DNA from: Microbacterium sp. EYE_78
GTDB taxonomy: Bacteria > Actinomycetota > Actinomycetes > Actinomycetales > Microbacteriaceae
NCBI RefSeq assembly: GCF_023149035.1
Contig: NZ_JAHXMY010000002.1
Location: 744,001-808,000, forward strand
Reading direction: 5' to 3'
DNA length: 64,000 nt
Shown here piece by piece: positions 1-7,655 of the stretch. Made by a program: the position numbers and the translations under genes. The notes beneath the pieces are model-generated. The model saw only the letters and a list, made by a program, of their open reading frames with translations, searched no databases and was not told where the DNA came from. The number at the start of each line of letters is the position of its first letter. Position 1 is the stretch's first letter.

Positions 1-48
1 CATTGGGTAGACTAAAGGGGTAGGCCGAAAAGAAGAGGGAGCCCCACA

Positions 49-222
49 ATGGCAGCCATGAAGCCGCGCACCGGAGACGGACCTATGGAGGCCGTCAAGG
101 AGGGCCGTCTCATCATCGTGCGTGTCCCGCTCGAGGGGGGCGGTCGACTTGTCGTCTCGGTGAACGATGACGAGGCGAAGGAACTCCACAGCGTCCTGAG
201 CGGAGTCGTCGGCGCCGCCTGA
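49..222 (+). CDS. DUF3117 domain protein (57 aa)
   Basis: This 57-residue protein belongs to the actinobacterial DUF3117 family, recognised by MKPRTGDGPMEAVKEGR near the start, followed by a short beta-rich stretch (LIIVRVPLEGGGRLVVSVND) and a helical end (EAKELHSVL). The family is small, soluble and of unknown biochemical function. The first ATG is preceded by a purine-rich stretch (AGAAGAGGGAG); a second in-frame ATG three codons later is also possible and would give the usual MKPRTGDGPME start. A strong hairpin follows directly, so it is probably a single-gene transcript. Confidence 0.9.
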   Translation: MAAMKPRTGDGPMEAVKEGRLIIVRVPLEGGGRLVVSVNDDEAKELHSVLSGVVGAA

Positions 223-232
223 CTCCTGCTCG

Positions 233-273
233 ACGACGGAAGGCCGGTCCGCTGCGGACCGGCCTTCCGTCGT
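233..273. terminator. 20-bp perfect hairpin between DUF3117 and O-methyltransferase genes
   Basis: Positions 233-252 and 254-273 are exact reverse complements (core GGAAGGCCGGTCCGC). The stem is GC-rich and has no clear U-tract. It sits between two convergent genes and can act as a bidirectional transcription stop. Confidence 0.8.
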
Positions 274-301
274 GTATCCGCGAGGACGGTGCGGCCTCGG
301 C

Positions 302-943
302 TCAGCGGTCCTCGGTCTGGACGGTCGTCAGCTGCAGGAGTCCCTCGCCGACGATGGACAGTGCGCCGAGGACGGCGGGCGAGGATTGCGTCTCGTGGAT
401 GAGCGAGCGGTACGCCGACTCGACGGGACCGCGCTTGACGGGGTCGGCGACCGCGCCGCCTGCGAGGACCCGGGGGATGAGGACCGTGCCGCCGGCGCGC
501 ACCAGGCGCAGCCCGTGCTCGACGTACTCGATGACGCCGTCCGCATCCGCATCGACGACGACGATGTCGTAGGAAGCCTCGTTCATGCGGGGCAGGACGT
601 CGGACGCCCGGCCGGTGATGAAGCGCGCGCGGGCCGTCGGGACCCGCGCGTCGATGAAGGCCTGTCGCGCGACGGCGAGATGCTCCGGCTCCTTGTCGAT
701 GGTGGTGAGGGTCGCGCGCGGGGCGCCGTGCAGCAGCCACAGGCCGGACACGCCCCCGCCCGTCCCGATCTCGACGATGTTCAAGGCGCGGGTCGCCGCC
801 GCGATGACCGCGATCTGCGCGCCGACCTCGGCGCTCACGGGCGCGGCGCCGATCTCCAGCGCGTGCGCCCGTGCCCGCGCGATGGCGTCCGGCTCCACCG
901 TCGCCTCGGCCGCGAACCGTCGTACCGCCTCGTGATCGCCCAT
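302..943 (-). CDS. SAM-dependent O-methyltransferase (Rv1220c-like)
   Basis: The 213-residue protein is a class I SAM-dependent O-methyltransferase of the caffeoyl-CoA/catechol type. The SAM-binding loop reads VEIGTGGGVSGLWLL (about residues 56-70), followed by an acidic residue at the next strand (TIDKEPEH) and VVVDADADG later. Start ATG at 943 is preceded by GGAGGT, a good ribosome site. In mycobacteria the homologue lies next to sigE, rseA, htrA and tatB; here tatB follows directly on the other strand. The methyl acceptor cannot be read from sequence. Confidence 0.88.
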   Translation of the reverse strand: MGDHEAVRRFAAEATVEPDAIARARAHALEIGAAPVSAEVGAQIAVIAAATRALNIVEIGTGGGVSGLWLLHGAPRATLTTIDKEPEHLAVARQAFIDARVPTARARFITGRASDVLPRMNEASYDIVVVDADADGVIEYVEHGLRLVRAGGTVLIPRVLAGGAVADPVKRGPVESAYRSLIHETQSSPAVLGALSIVGEGLLQLTTVQTEDR

Positions 944-1005
944 GTGTGCGCACCTCCGTCGCCAGCCTAAGCGGCGCAGACGCGCGGAACCCTCAGGCGC
1001 ACGGG

Positions 1006-1011
1006 TAACCT
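1006..1011 (+). promoter_or_regulatory. -10 element TAACCT of tatB
   Basis: The hexamer ends 7 nt before the tatB ATG, the spacing expected for a leaderless or near-leaderless transcript. Confidence 0.55.
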
Positions 1012-1018
1012 GGGAAGC

Positions 1019-1393
1019 ATGTCGAACGGGCTCGATCTGGAGAAGATCCTCCTCATCGCCCTCATCGCGGCACTCCTGCTCGGACCGGAGCGATTGCCGG
1101 GCTATGCGGCCGCGCTCGCCCGCTTCACCCGTCGCGTCCGCGACTGGGTCGACGGCGCCCGGTCCCGGGTGAAGGAGGAGATGGGCGACGACTTCGACGA
1201 GATCGAGTGGCGCAAGCTCGATCCGCGCCAGTACGATCCCCGGCGGATCATCCGCGAGGCGCTGATCGAGGATGCCCCGGTCAAGCCGGCGACGCCGCTC
1301 GTCGCTGCGACCCCTGCAGCCCCTGCGGCAGCGGTGCCCGACACGATCGCCGCTTCGCCGGCCGGGGTGCCGTACGACAGCGAGGCCACCTGA
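1019..1393 (+). CDS. tatB: Sec-independent translocase protein TatB
   Basis: This 124-residue protein has the TatA/B layout: one N-terminal membrane helix (residues about 7-21, KILLIALIAALLLGPERLP) with the conserved GPERLP hinge, an amphipathic helix (YAAALARFTRRVRDWVDGARSRV), then a charged and Ala/Pro-rich cytoplasmic tail. TatB acts with TatC in recognising twin-arginine signal peptides at the cytoplasmic membrane. No tatA or tatC is present in the window, which is usual since actinobacterial tatB stands alone. It converges with mrp, only 29 bp away. Confidence 0.9.
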   Translation: MSNGLDLEKILLIALIAALLLGPERLPGYAAALARFTRRVRDWVDGARSRVKEEMGDDFDEIEWRKLDPRQYDPRRIIREALIEDAPVKPATPLVAATPAAPAAAVPDTIAASPAGVPYDSEAT

Positions 1394-1422
1394 GCCGCAG
1401 GAGGCGGTTCGGGGACGCGGTG

Positions 1423-2559
1423 TCAGGTCCGGGAGAACGGCAGTCCGCGACCGGCCAGTGACGGACGCTGCGCGCGCAGGGCGTCGGCGATCTCGCCGAT
1501 CGCCCGCGCTGCGGGGTCGTCGGGCGCGCCGATCACCACCGGGACACCGGTGTCGCCGCCCGCCCGCAGCGCCGGGCTGAGCGGCACGGATCCCAGGAGC
1601 GGGACGGCGTCGCCGTCGGCTTGGAGCGCCGCCGCGACGGCCGCGCCGCCGCCCGAGCCGAAGAGGTCCAGGACCGTCCCGTCGGGGAGGGTGAGCGCCG
1701 ACATGTTCTCCACGACGCCGACCGGGCGCTGCCCGGTCTGACGTGCGACGAGTCCGCTGCGGACGGCGACGTCGGCGGCCGCAGCCTGCGGCGTGGTGAC
1801 CACCAGGACGTCCGCGTGCGGGAGCAGCTGGCCGACGGAGATGGCCACGTCCCCCGTTCCCGGGGGCATGTCGATGACGAGGACGTCGAGGTCGCCGAAG
1901 TGGACGTCGGTCAGGAACTGCTGGACCGTCCGGTGCAGCATGGGGCCGCGCCACGCGACGGCGGCCGGCGCATCCGGCGGCAGGAACATGCCGATCGAGA
2001 TGACCTTCACCCCGTGCGCGACGGGAGGCAGCATCAGGTCGTCGATGCGAGTCGGCTGCGGCGGGCGGCCGTCGGGGCCGACGAGACCGAGAAGGCCGGG
2101 GATCGAGAAGCCGTGCACATCCGCGTCGATGAGGCCGACGGCGAGCCCGCGGGCGGCCAGTGCGACGGCGAGGTTGGCGGTGAGCGTGGACTTGCCGACA
2201 CCCCCCTTGCCGCTGGTCACCGCCAGCACCCTCGTGAGGCTGTCGGGCGTGAACGGCATGCGGCGCGTGCCGCGGATCCGTTCGACGAGCGCGGTCCGCT
2301 GTGCGGGGGACATGACCCCGACCTCGACCGCGACCTCGGCGACGCCGTCGACGGATGCCGCTGCCCGCCGCACATCGGCTTCGATCCGGTCCGCGGCGGG
2401 ACACCCCACGATGGTCAGATCGATGGCGACGGTCGCGGTGCCACCGTCGAGCCGGACGTCCCGCACCATGTCGAGGTCGGCCAGTGGCAGTCGCAGCTCG
2501 GGGTCGATGACGGCGCCGACCGCACGGCGCACGGCGGAGGCATCCGTCACCGGGCGCAC
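1423..2559 (-). CDS. mrp: Mrp/ApbC-type iron-sulfur cluster carrier ATPase
   Basis: The 378-residue protein has an N-terminal MIP18 (FeS assembly P) domain, about residues 5-85 with the conserved Cys in VGCPAADRIE, and a Mrp/NBP35 P-loop ATPase domain whose deviant Walker A is GKGGVGKST at residues 117-125. Downstream LIDADVHGFSIPGLLG and LVIDMPPGTGD are typical of the family. It is predicted to bind and transfer Fe-S clusters in the cytoplasm. The chosen GTG at 2559 lies just after the stop of the DUF1003 gene, so translation is probably coupled; a GTG three codons later (2550) is an alternative. Confidence 0.92.
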   Translation of the reverse strand: MRPVTDASAVRRAVGAVIDPELRLPLADLDMVRDVRLDGGTATVAIDLTIVGCPAADRIEADVRRAAASVDGVAEVAVEVGVMSPAQRTALVERIRGTRRMPFTPDSLTRVLAVTSGKGGVGKSTLTANLAVALAARGLAVGLIDADVHGFSIPGLLGLVGPDGRPPQPTRIDDLMLPPVAHGVKVISIGMFLPPDAPAAVAWRGPMLHRTVQQFLTDVHFGDLDVLVIDMPPGTGDVAISVGQLLPHADVLVVTTPQAAAADVAVRSGLVARQTGQRPVGVVENMSALTLPDGTVLDLFGSGGGAAVAAALQADGDAVPLLGSVPLSPALRAGGDTGVPVVIGAPDDPAARAIGEIADALRAQRPSLAGRGLPFSRT

Positions 2560-2563
2560 CTGT

Positions 2564-3097
2564 TCACGCGGACCGGCCCTCGTCCTCGTCGCGCTCGCGC
2601 TCGTCGAGGCGGTCGAGGAGCGTCCGGAGCTCCTGGCGGAGGACGTCGCGGGTGACGACCTCGTTCTGCATGTCGGTCAGCGCCATGCGCAGCGCGACCA
2701 CCTCGCGTGCGAGGTACTCGGTGTCGGCGAGGTTCCGTTCGGCGCGCTGGCGGTCCTGCTCGATCTGCACGCGGTCGCGGTCGTCCTGACGGTTCTGCGC
2801 CAGCAGGATGAGGGGGGCCGCATACGACGCCTGCAGCGAGAGCATGAGCGTCAGCGCCGTGAATCCCAGCGCCGCATCGTCGAAGCGCAGACCTTCGGGT
2901 GCCGCGGTGTTCCACACGATCCAGGCGACGCAGAAGAGCGTGAGGATCAGGAGGAACGCCGGGGTCCCCATGGCGCGGGCGATCCATTCGGTGAACCGTC
3001 CGAACCGGTCGCGCGAGGGCTGCGGCGAACGGCTGAGGACGCCGGCGCGGCGACCGCGCGGCGCCTCGAACCCCGACTTGGGGGCGCGCGCCATCAC
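2564..3097 (-). CDS. DUF1003 membrane protein
   Basis: About 177 residues with two adjacent membrane helices (AFLLILTLFCVAWIVWNT and ALTLMLSLQASYAAPLILLAQ), the LQASYAAPLILLAQNRQ signature of DUF1003, and a C-terminal coiled-coil-like charged helix. Function of the family is unknown. The GTG at 3097 is followed at once by an ATG (3094), and both overlap the stop of the MgtE-like gene (GTGA), so the two are translated together. The pairing MgtE-like, DUF1003, Mrp is also known in mycobacteria (Rv1232c-Rv1231c region). Confidence 0.85.
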   Translation of the reverse strand: MMARAPKSGFEAPRGRRAGVLSRSPQPSRDRFGRFTEWIARAMGTPAFLLILTLFCVAWIVWNTAAPEGLRFDDAALGFTALTLMLSLQASYAAPLILLAQNRQDDRDRVQIEQDRQRAERNLADTEYLAREVVALRMALTDMQNEVVTRDVLRQELRTLLDRLDERERDEDEGRSA

Positions 3098-4377
3098 CGC
3101 CGCACCCCGCGCGTCGAGGCGGCCGCGGGTGCGACGCGGTCCTCGGCGTCCTGCGAGCGCCAGTCGTCGGGCAGCAGATAGTCGAGCACGTCGTCGACCG
3201 TGACCGTGCCGACGAGGTGGCGGGCGTGATCGACGACCGGCAGCGAGACCAGGTTGTAGCTGGCGAGCAGCCGCGCGACCTCGGCGGCACTGGCGGACAC
3301 GGTGACGGGTTCGACGCTGTCGTCGATGATCGCGCCGAGCCGCTCGTGCGGGGGATACCGCAGCATCCGCTGGAAGTGCACGACCCCCAGCAGCCGCCCC
3401 GTGGGCGTCTCGTAGGGCGGGAGCGTGACGTAGACCGCTGCCGCCAGGGCCGGGTGGAGCTCATGCCGGCGGATGAGCGCCAGGGCCTCCGCGACGGTCG
3501 CGTCGGCGGACAGGACGATGGGTTCGTTGGTCATGAGACCACCCGCCGTGTCGGGACCGTGCTCGAGGAGGGCGCGGACGTCCTCGGCCTCTTCGGGCTC
3601 CATGAGGTCGAGCAGCTGCTCGGCACGCACGTCGCTGAGCGCACCGAGGACGTCGGCCGCGTCGTCCGGCTCCATCGCGTCGAGGATGTCGGCGGCGCGC
3701 TCGTCGCCCAGGGCCTCGAGGATGTGGACCTGCTCGTCCTCGGGCATCTCTTCGAGCGCGTCGGCGAGTCGGTCGTCGGGGAGCTCTTCCGCGACCTCGA
3801 GGAGGCGCTCCTCCGGCAGATCGAGCAGCGTGTTCGCGAGGTCGGCGGGCTTCAGCTCCGAGTACGAGGCGACGAGGAGCTCGGCGGACTGCGTCTGCCC
3901 GGCCACCTGCTCGTCGCGGACGTCGTTCCACTGCGCGAACGTGGTCGGTCCCTTGGCGAAGGGCGATGCGCTGGTCTTCGGCCGGCGGAGGAAGAGCTGC
4001 CCGACCTGCCAGTCGCCGAGACGGTCGCGCTCGATGGCGACGTCCTCGATCACAGCGGATCCGGAACCGTCCGTCAGGTGCACGCTGCGGCCGATGAGCT
4101 CGGTCATGACACGCACCTCGCCGCCGCGCTGCTCGAACCGGCGCACGTTGATCAGCCCGGTCGTGATGACCTGCCCGCTGGCGAAGGAGGTCACCCGCCC
4201 GATCGAGAGGAAGACGTTCCGCCTGCCGGGGATCTCGACCACGAGTCCGACCACCCGCGGGGGGTCGTCCTTCCGGTAGATCACGACCACGTCGCGGACT
4301 CTGCCGAGGCGGTCGCCCGCGGGGTCGAAGACGGCGCACCCGGTCAGGCGCGCGACGAACACCCGCTGCGTACTCAC
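3094..4377 (-). CDS. MgtE N-domain/CBS protein lacking the channel domain
   Basis: The 427-residue protein begins with a PRC-barrel-like stretch (residues about 8-75, GDRLGRVRDVVV), continues with a second similar beta segment, then an MgtE N-terminal helical superhelix with repeats such as LLDLPEERLLEV, ALEEMPEDEQVHILEAL and ILDAMEPDDAADVLGAL (about 170-275), and ends with a CBS pair (about 280-415). In MgtE magnesium channels these domains are the cytosolic Mg2+ sensor, followed by five membrane helices; no membrane segment exists here. It is therefore a soluble sensor or regulator, perhaps acting with the coupled DUF1003 membrane protein. Start GTG at 4377 has a TACGCT hexamer 6 nt upstream. 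Confidence 0.85.
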   Translation of the reverse strand: MSTQRVFVARLTGCAVFDPAGDRLGRVRDVVVIYRKDDPPRVVGLVVEIPGRRNVFLSIGRVTSFASGQVITTGLINVRRFEQRGGEVRVMTELIGRSVHLTDGSGSAVIEDVAIERDRLGDWQVGQLFLRRPKTSASPFAKGPTTFAQWNDVRDEQVAGQTQSAELLVASYSELKPADLANTLLDLPEERLLEVAEELPDDRLADALEEMPEDEQVHILEALGDERAADILDAMEPDDAADVLGALSDVRAEQLLDLMEPEEAEDVRALLEHGPDTAGGLMTNEPIVLSADATVAEALALIRRHELHPALAAAVYVTLPPYETPTGRLLGVVHFQRMLRYPPHERLGAIIDDSVEPVTVSASAAEVARLLASYNLVSLPVVDHARHLVGTVTVDDVLDYLLPDDWRSQDAEDRVAPAAASTRGVRR

Positions 4378-4383
4378 CCGTCC

Positions 4384-4389
4384 AGCGTA
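4384..4389 (-). promoter_or_regulatory. -10 element TACGCT of the MgtE-like operon
   Basis: Read leftward, the hexamer ends 6 nt before the GTG start, predicting a leaderless mRNA for the three-gene set ending with mrp. Confidence 0.55.
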
Positions 4390-4449
4390 GTCGGCCGATC
4401 CCTTGCGGGTCCTCCGCCCGCGCGCAGGTGCGCGTGTCAGACTGGGGCG

Positions 4450-5217
4450 ATGAGCATGATGGGCGGAGCCCCCAAGGAGCACGGCGCGACCGTCGCCGAG
4501 TACTCCTCGTACGAAGCGGCGCAGAAGTCGGTGTCGACGCTCATCGCGTCCGACGTTCCGGCGCAGGACATCGCCATCGTGGGTCGCGGCCTGCGCTCGG
4601 TCGAGCGGGTCACCGGTCGGCTGGGGTACGCCACCGCCGCGCGATCGGGTGCCATCAACGGCGTCCTGCTCGGTCTGCTGTTCGCGGCGATCTTCGTCCT
4701 CGGCAGCCCGGGGGCCGCGTTGCAGCTCTTCGTGGGCGTCATGCTGGTCGGCATCGCGCTCGGCATGCTCATGAGCATCATCAGCTATTCCATCCTCCGG
4801 CGTCGCCGCGACTTCACCTCGGTCACCCAGGTGATCGCCGACCACTACGACGTGACCGTGCTCCCGCGCAGCTTCGGCCGTGCGAAGGAGCTGCTCGGTC
4901 CGTCGTCTCCACCGGCGGCCGCGGCACCGGTGGACCTCTCGTCGCCGCCGCGGTACGGCGAGCGCATCGACCCCGCCGCGCCGCCCGTCCAGCCCGGGGA
5001 GCGGGTCGACCCGGCGCCGGTGCCTGCCGGTGGAGAGCGGGTCGACCCCGCGGAGCCGCCGCGGTACGGGGAGCGCGTCGATCCGACGCCCGCGCCGCCC
5101 GCGGCCGGCGGGGAGACGGTGGACCCCGCACCAGCACCGCCCGCGCAGCCGCCGCAGGCGGGACCGCAGGTGCCCGAGCAGCCGACGCTGCCGCCGAAGC
5201 CCGACGCTCCGCGATGA
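4450..5217 (+). CDS. General stress protein 17M-like membrane protein with GER(V/I)DP repeats
   Basis: The 255-residue protein starts with a YflT/GSP17M-like module (VAEYSSYEAAQKSVSTLIASDVPAQDIAIVG is the diagnostic region, given here in part: YEAAQKSV, IAIVGRGLRSVE), then two membrane helices (about 70-92 and 94-114), a second alpha/beta piece (TSVTQVIADHYDVTVL), and a disordered Pro-rich tail with five GE(R/T)xDP motifs. Family members are stress-induced; role unknown. The first ATG (4450) has CAGACT six nt upstream; ATGs at 4456 and 4459 are alternatives. Its TGA overlaps the ATG of the next gene. Confidence 0.78.
   Translation: MSMMGGAPKEHGATVAEYSSYEAAQKSVSTLIASDVPAQDIAIVGRGLRSVERVTGRLGYATAARSGAINGVLLGLLFAAIFVLGSPGAALQLFVGVMLVGIALGMLMSIISYSILRRRRDFTSVTQVIADHYDVTVLPRSFGRAKELLGPSSPPAAAAPVDLSSPPRYGERIDPAAPPVQPGERVDPAPVPAGGERVDPAEPPRYGERVDPTPAPPAAGGETVDPAPAPPAQPPQAGPQVPEQPTLPPKPDAPR
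4945..5130 (+). repeat. Five-fold GERVDP-type repeat coding region
   Basis: Inside the stress-protein tail the motifs GERIDP, GERVDP, GERVDP, GERVDP and GETVDP recur every 9-14 residues, two of them preceded by PPRY. At DNA level the copies share GAGCG(G/C)GTCGA(C/T)CC, so they probably arose by duplication. Confidence 0.75.
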
Positions 5218-5900
5218 TCCCGGTCGCCCCGCCGCCGAGCGGGGCACGACTTCCCGTCGACGCCGTCGACGCGAGTGTGGATGCCGCCGCCGACCCCTGG
5301 GCGGTCCTCGCGCTCGCACCGGGCGCGGGCGCCGGCCGCGACCACCCGTTCCTCGTCGGCGCGGGCGCTGCCTGGGCTGCTGCGGGTGTGACCACCGTCC
5401 GGTTCGATTTCCCCTACCGGCAGGCGGGCAGGCGGATGCCGGGTCCCGCCGCGCACGCCGTCGCGACGTGGACGGCGGTGGAGGCGTTCTGCCGCGACCT
5501 CGCACCCGGCCTCCCGTTCGTCGCGGCCGGCAAGTCCTACGGCGGGAGGATGGCGTCCATGGCGGCCGCGGAGGATCTCCTCGCCGCCGAGGCCCTCGTC
5601 TACCTCGGCTACCCCCTGCATCCCCCGGGGCGACCCGACAAGCCGCGGGCCGAGCACCTGCCGGCCGTGACGGCGCCGCAGCTGTTCGTCGCCGGCGCGC
5701 GGGACCCCTTCCTCCAGCCCCTCGACCAGTTCACCGGGGCCGTGGCGGCGTGCCGTGATGCGGAGATCCTGTGGGTGCCGGGCGGCGGTCATTCCTTCGA
5801 GGTGCCCGGCACGAAGAAGGATGCCGCCGACGGCGGCGCGGAGGTCGCGGCATCCGTCCTGCCGTGGCTGACCGCCCGCCTTCAGCGCCCGGCGGCGTAG
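5214..5900 (+). CDS. Alpha/beta hydrolase family protein (KAT/TEX30-like dienelactone-hydrolase type)
   Basis: This 228-residue protein shows the alpha/beta hydrolase pattern: LALAPGAGAGRDHPF (oxyanion region), VTTVRFDFPYRQAGRRMPG, the nucleophile elbow AAGKSYGGRMAS (Ser in GKSYGG), the acid in FVAGARDPFLQP and His in VPGGGHSFEVPG. The substrate is unknown. The ATG overlaps the previous stop (ATGA), so it is translationally coupled to the stress-type membrane protein. Its last 19 bp overlap the convergent gamma-glutamyltransferase gene. Confidence 0.85.
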   Translation: MIPVAPPPSGARLPVDAVDASVDAAADPWAVLALAPGAGAGRDHPFLVGAGAAWAAAGVTTVRFDFPYRQAGRRMPGPAAHAVATWTAVEAFCRDLAPGLPFVAAGKSYGGRMASMAAAEDLLAAEALVYLGYPLHPPGRPDKPRAEHLPAVTAPQLFVAGARDPFLQPLDQFTGAVAACRDAEILWVPGGGHSFEVPGTKKDAADGGAEVAASVLPWLTARLQRPAA

Positions 5901-7648
5901 CCCTGCATGCCGCGGGCGTTCGCGGCGGCCCAGACCTCGCCGGTGCGCCGATCCACGCCGACCGCCGAGAGGCGTCCGAGCGTCCACGCGCCGGCGCGAG
6001 TGACCTCGTGCCCGCGCGCCGTCAGGCCGTCGAGGACGTGGTCGCCGAGCCGGTCCTCCACGACGACGCCCGCCGGTGTCCAGGTGCGGGGCCAGAACGA
6101 GTCGATCATCGCCGTCGTGTGCAGCGTGGGTGCGTCGATCGCCTGCTGTGCGGAGTAGCCGCCCACCAGCATCCGGAGGAGCATCGGCAGCTGCCACTGG
6201 TCCTGCTGATCGCCGCCGGGAGTCCCCATCGCGATGATCGTGTCGCCGTCCTCGACGAGGGTCGGCGAGAGGGTGGTGCGCGGCCGGCTGCCGGCGCGCA
6301 GTGCGGAGGGGGACGACTCGTCCAGCCAGCACATCTGCAGCCGCGTGCCCAAGCAGAATCCGAGCTCCGGGATCGTGGGGGAGGACTGCAGCCATCCACC
6401 GGACGGTGTGACCGACACGATGTTGCCCCACCGGTCGACGACGTCGATGTGGCACGTGTCGCCGCGCGTCTCACCGCTGCGCGCGACCGTCGGCTCACCC
6501 GTCGCGGCGTGGCGCGGTGCCCCGATATCGCGCAGCGGGGGTCGCCACGGTTCTCGCCCCGGGAGCGACGCGGGACGCCAGGTCGTCGATGCCTGTTCCG
6601 CGATGTCCCCGCGCCGCTCGGCGACGACGTCGTCGGTGAGCAGGGAAGCGGCGTCGGCGCCGTCGCCGAAGTAGGCGTCGCGGTCTGCCAGCACGAGCTT
6701 GAGGGTCTCGACGACGAGGTGTGCGCCGCGGACGGTCGACGGGTCGAGATCGGCGTCGTCGAACGGTTCCAGGATCCGCAGCGCCTCCAGGAGCGCCGGA
6801 CCCTGCGACCATGCGCCCGCCTTCACCACCGTCCGCCCCCGGAAGCCGGCGCGGACGGGGCGCTCGTATCCCGCCTCGAACTCATCGATGTCGCGGCGCG
6901 TGATCACCCCGGCGTGGTCCCGTCCGTCGGAGTGCCGGTGAGGGCGCGCGAGGACGTCGCACGCCGCGCCGAGGGCGGCCCGCCACAGCGTCCGCGCGGC
7001 GTCGATGCGCGACCGGCGGTCACCCCCGCCGATTCCGGCGAGTCTGCGCAGGAGCGCGGCGTACGCGGGGTTGCGGTGCACGGAACCGGCAGCGGGGACG
7101 TCGCCCCTCGGCAGCCACAGGTCCGCCGACGCCGGCCAGTGATCCCGGAAGAGGTCCTGGACCCGACAGATCGTCGCTGCCGCGGCGGGCAGCAGATGGT
7201 GGCCGTCGTGCGCATAGCCGATCGCGAACGAGAGCACGTCGGCGAGTTCCCACGTGCCGTGGTCGCGCAGCAGCAGCAGCCACGCGTCCACCGCCCCCGG
7301 TACGGCCGCGGCCAGTCCGCCCGCGCCCGGGACCAGATCGAGGCCCTCGCCGCGGACGTGCTCGGCGGTCGCGCCCGCGGGCGCCGGGCCCTGCCCCATG
7401 AGCACGGTTACGTCACCATCCGCCGGCCGGAACAGGCCGACGAGGTCACCGCCCGGTCCGTTCAGGTGCGGCTCGACGATGTGGAGGACGAATCCGCCCG
7501 CGCAGACGGCGTCGAACGCGTTGCCGCCTCGCTCGAGCACGGCCTGCGCGACGGCCGTCGCCGTCGCGTGGGTCGAGGCCGCCATCCCGAACGAGCCACG
7601 CAGCAGGGGCCTCGTGGTGAAGTCGGCCGGGGGAGTGAACGCCGTCAT
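5882..7648 (-). CDS. Gamma-glutamyltransferase family protein
   Basis: The 588-residue protein is a gamma-glutamyltranspeptidase-like Ntn hydrolase. The N-terminal part has GMAASTHATATAVAQAVLERGGNAFDA and the pocket HLNGPGGD; autocatalytic cleavage is expected just before the Thr in GDTCHIDVVD, and downstream SGGWLQSSPTIP and MGTPGGDQQDQW match the C-terminal subunit. No clear signal peptide is visible, so a cytoplasmic role is likely, unlike classical periplasmic GGT. Seven bp separate it from the upstream pepP-like gene and they probably form one transcript. Confidence 0.87.
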   Translation of the reverse strand: MTAFTPPADFTTRPLLRGSFGMAASTHATATAVAQAVLERGGNAFDAVCAGGFVLHIVEPHLNGPGGDLVGLFRPADGDVTVLMGQGPAPAGATAEHVRGEGLDLVPGAGGLAAAVPGAVDAWLLLLRDHGTWELADVLSFAIGYAHDGHHLLPAAAATICRVQDLFRDHWPASADLWLPRGDVPAAGSVHRNPAYAALLRRLAGIGGGDRRSRIDAARTLWRAALGAACDVLARPHRHSDGRDHAGVITRRDIDEFEAGYERPVRAGFRGRTVVKAGAWSQGPALLEALRILEPFDDADLDPSTVRGAHLVVETLKLVLADRDAYFGDGADAASLLTDDVVAERRGDIAEQASTTWRPASLPGREPWRPPLRDIGAPRHAATGEPTVARSGETRGDTCHIDVVDRWGNIVSVTPSGGWLQSSPTIPELGFCLGTRLQMCWLDESSPSALRAGSRPRTTLSPTLVEDGDTIIAMGTPGGDQQDQWQLPMLLRMLVGGYSAQQAIDAPTLHTTAMIDSFWPRTWTPAGVVVEDRLGDHVLDGLTARGHEVTRAGAWTLGRLSAVGVDRRTGEVWAAANARGMQGYAAGR

Positions 7649-7655
7649 CGAATGG

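Noticed and set aside
302..2404. 700-residue open frame on the minus strand covering the methyltransferase, tatB and part of mrp
   Set aside because: The open frame contains the methyltransferase in its last third, but the rest is Arg/Pro/Gly-rich with no domain; it is a high-GC artefact over tatB and mrp.
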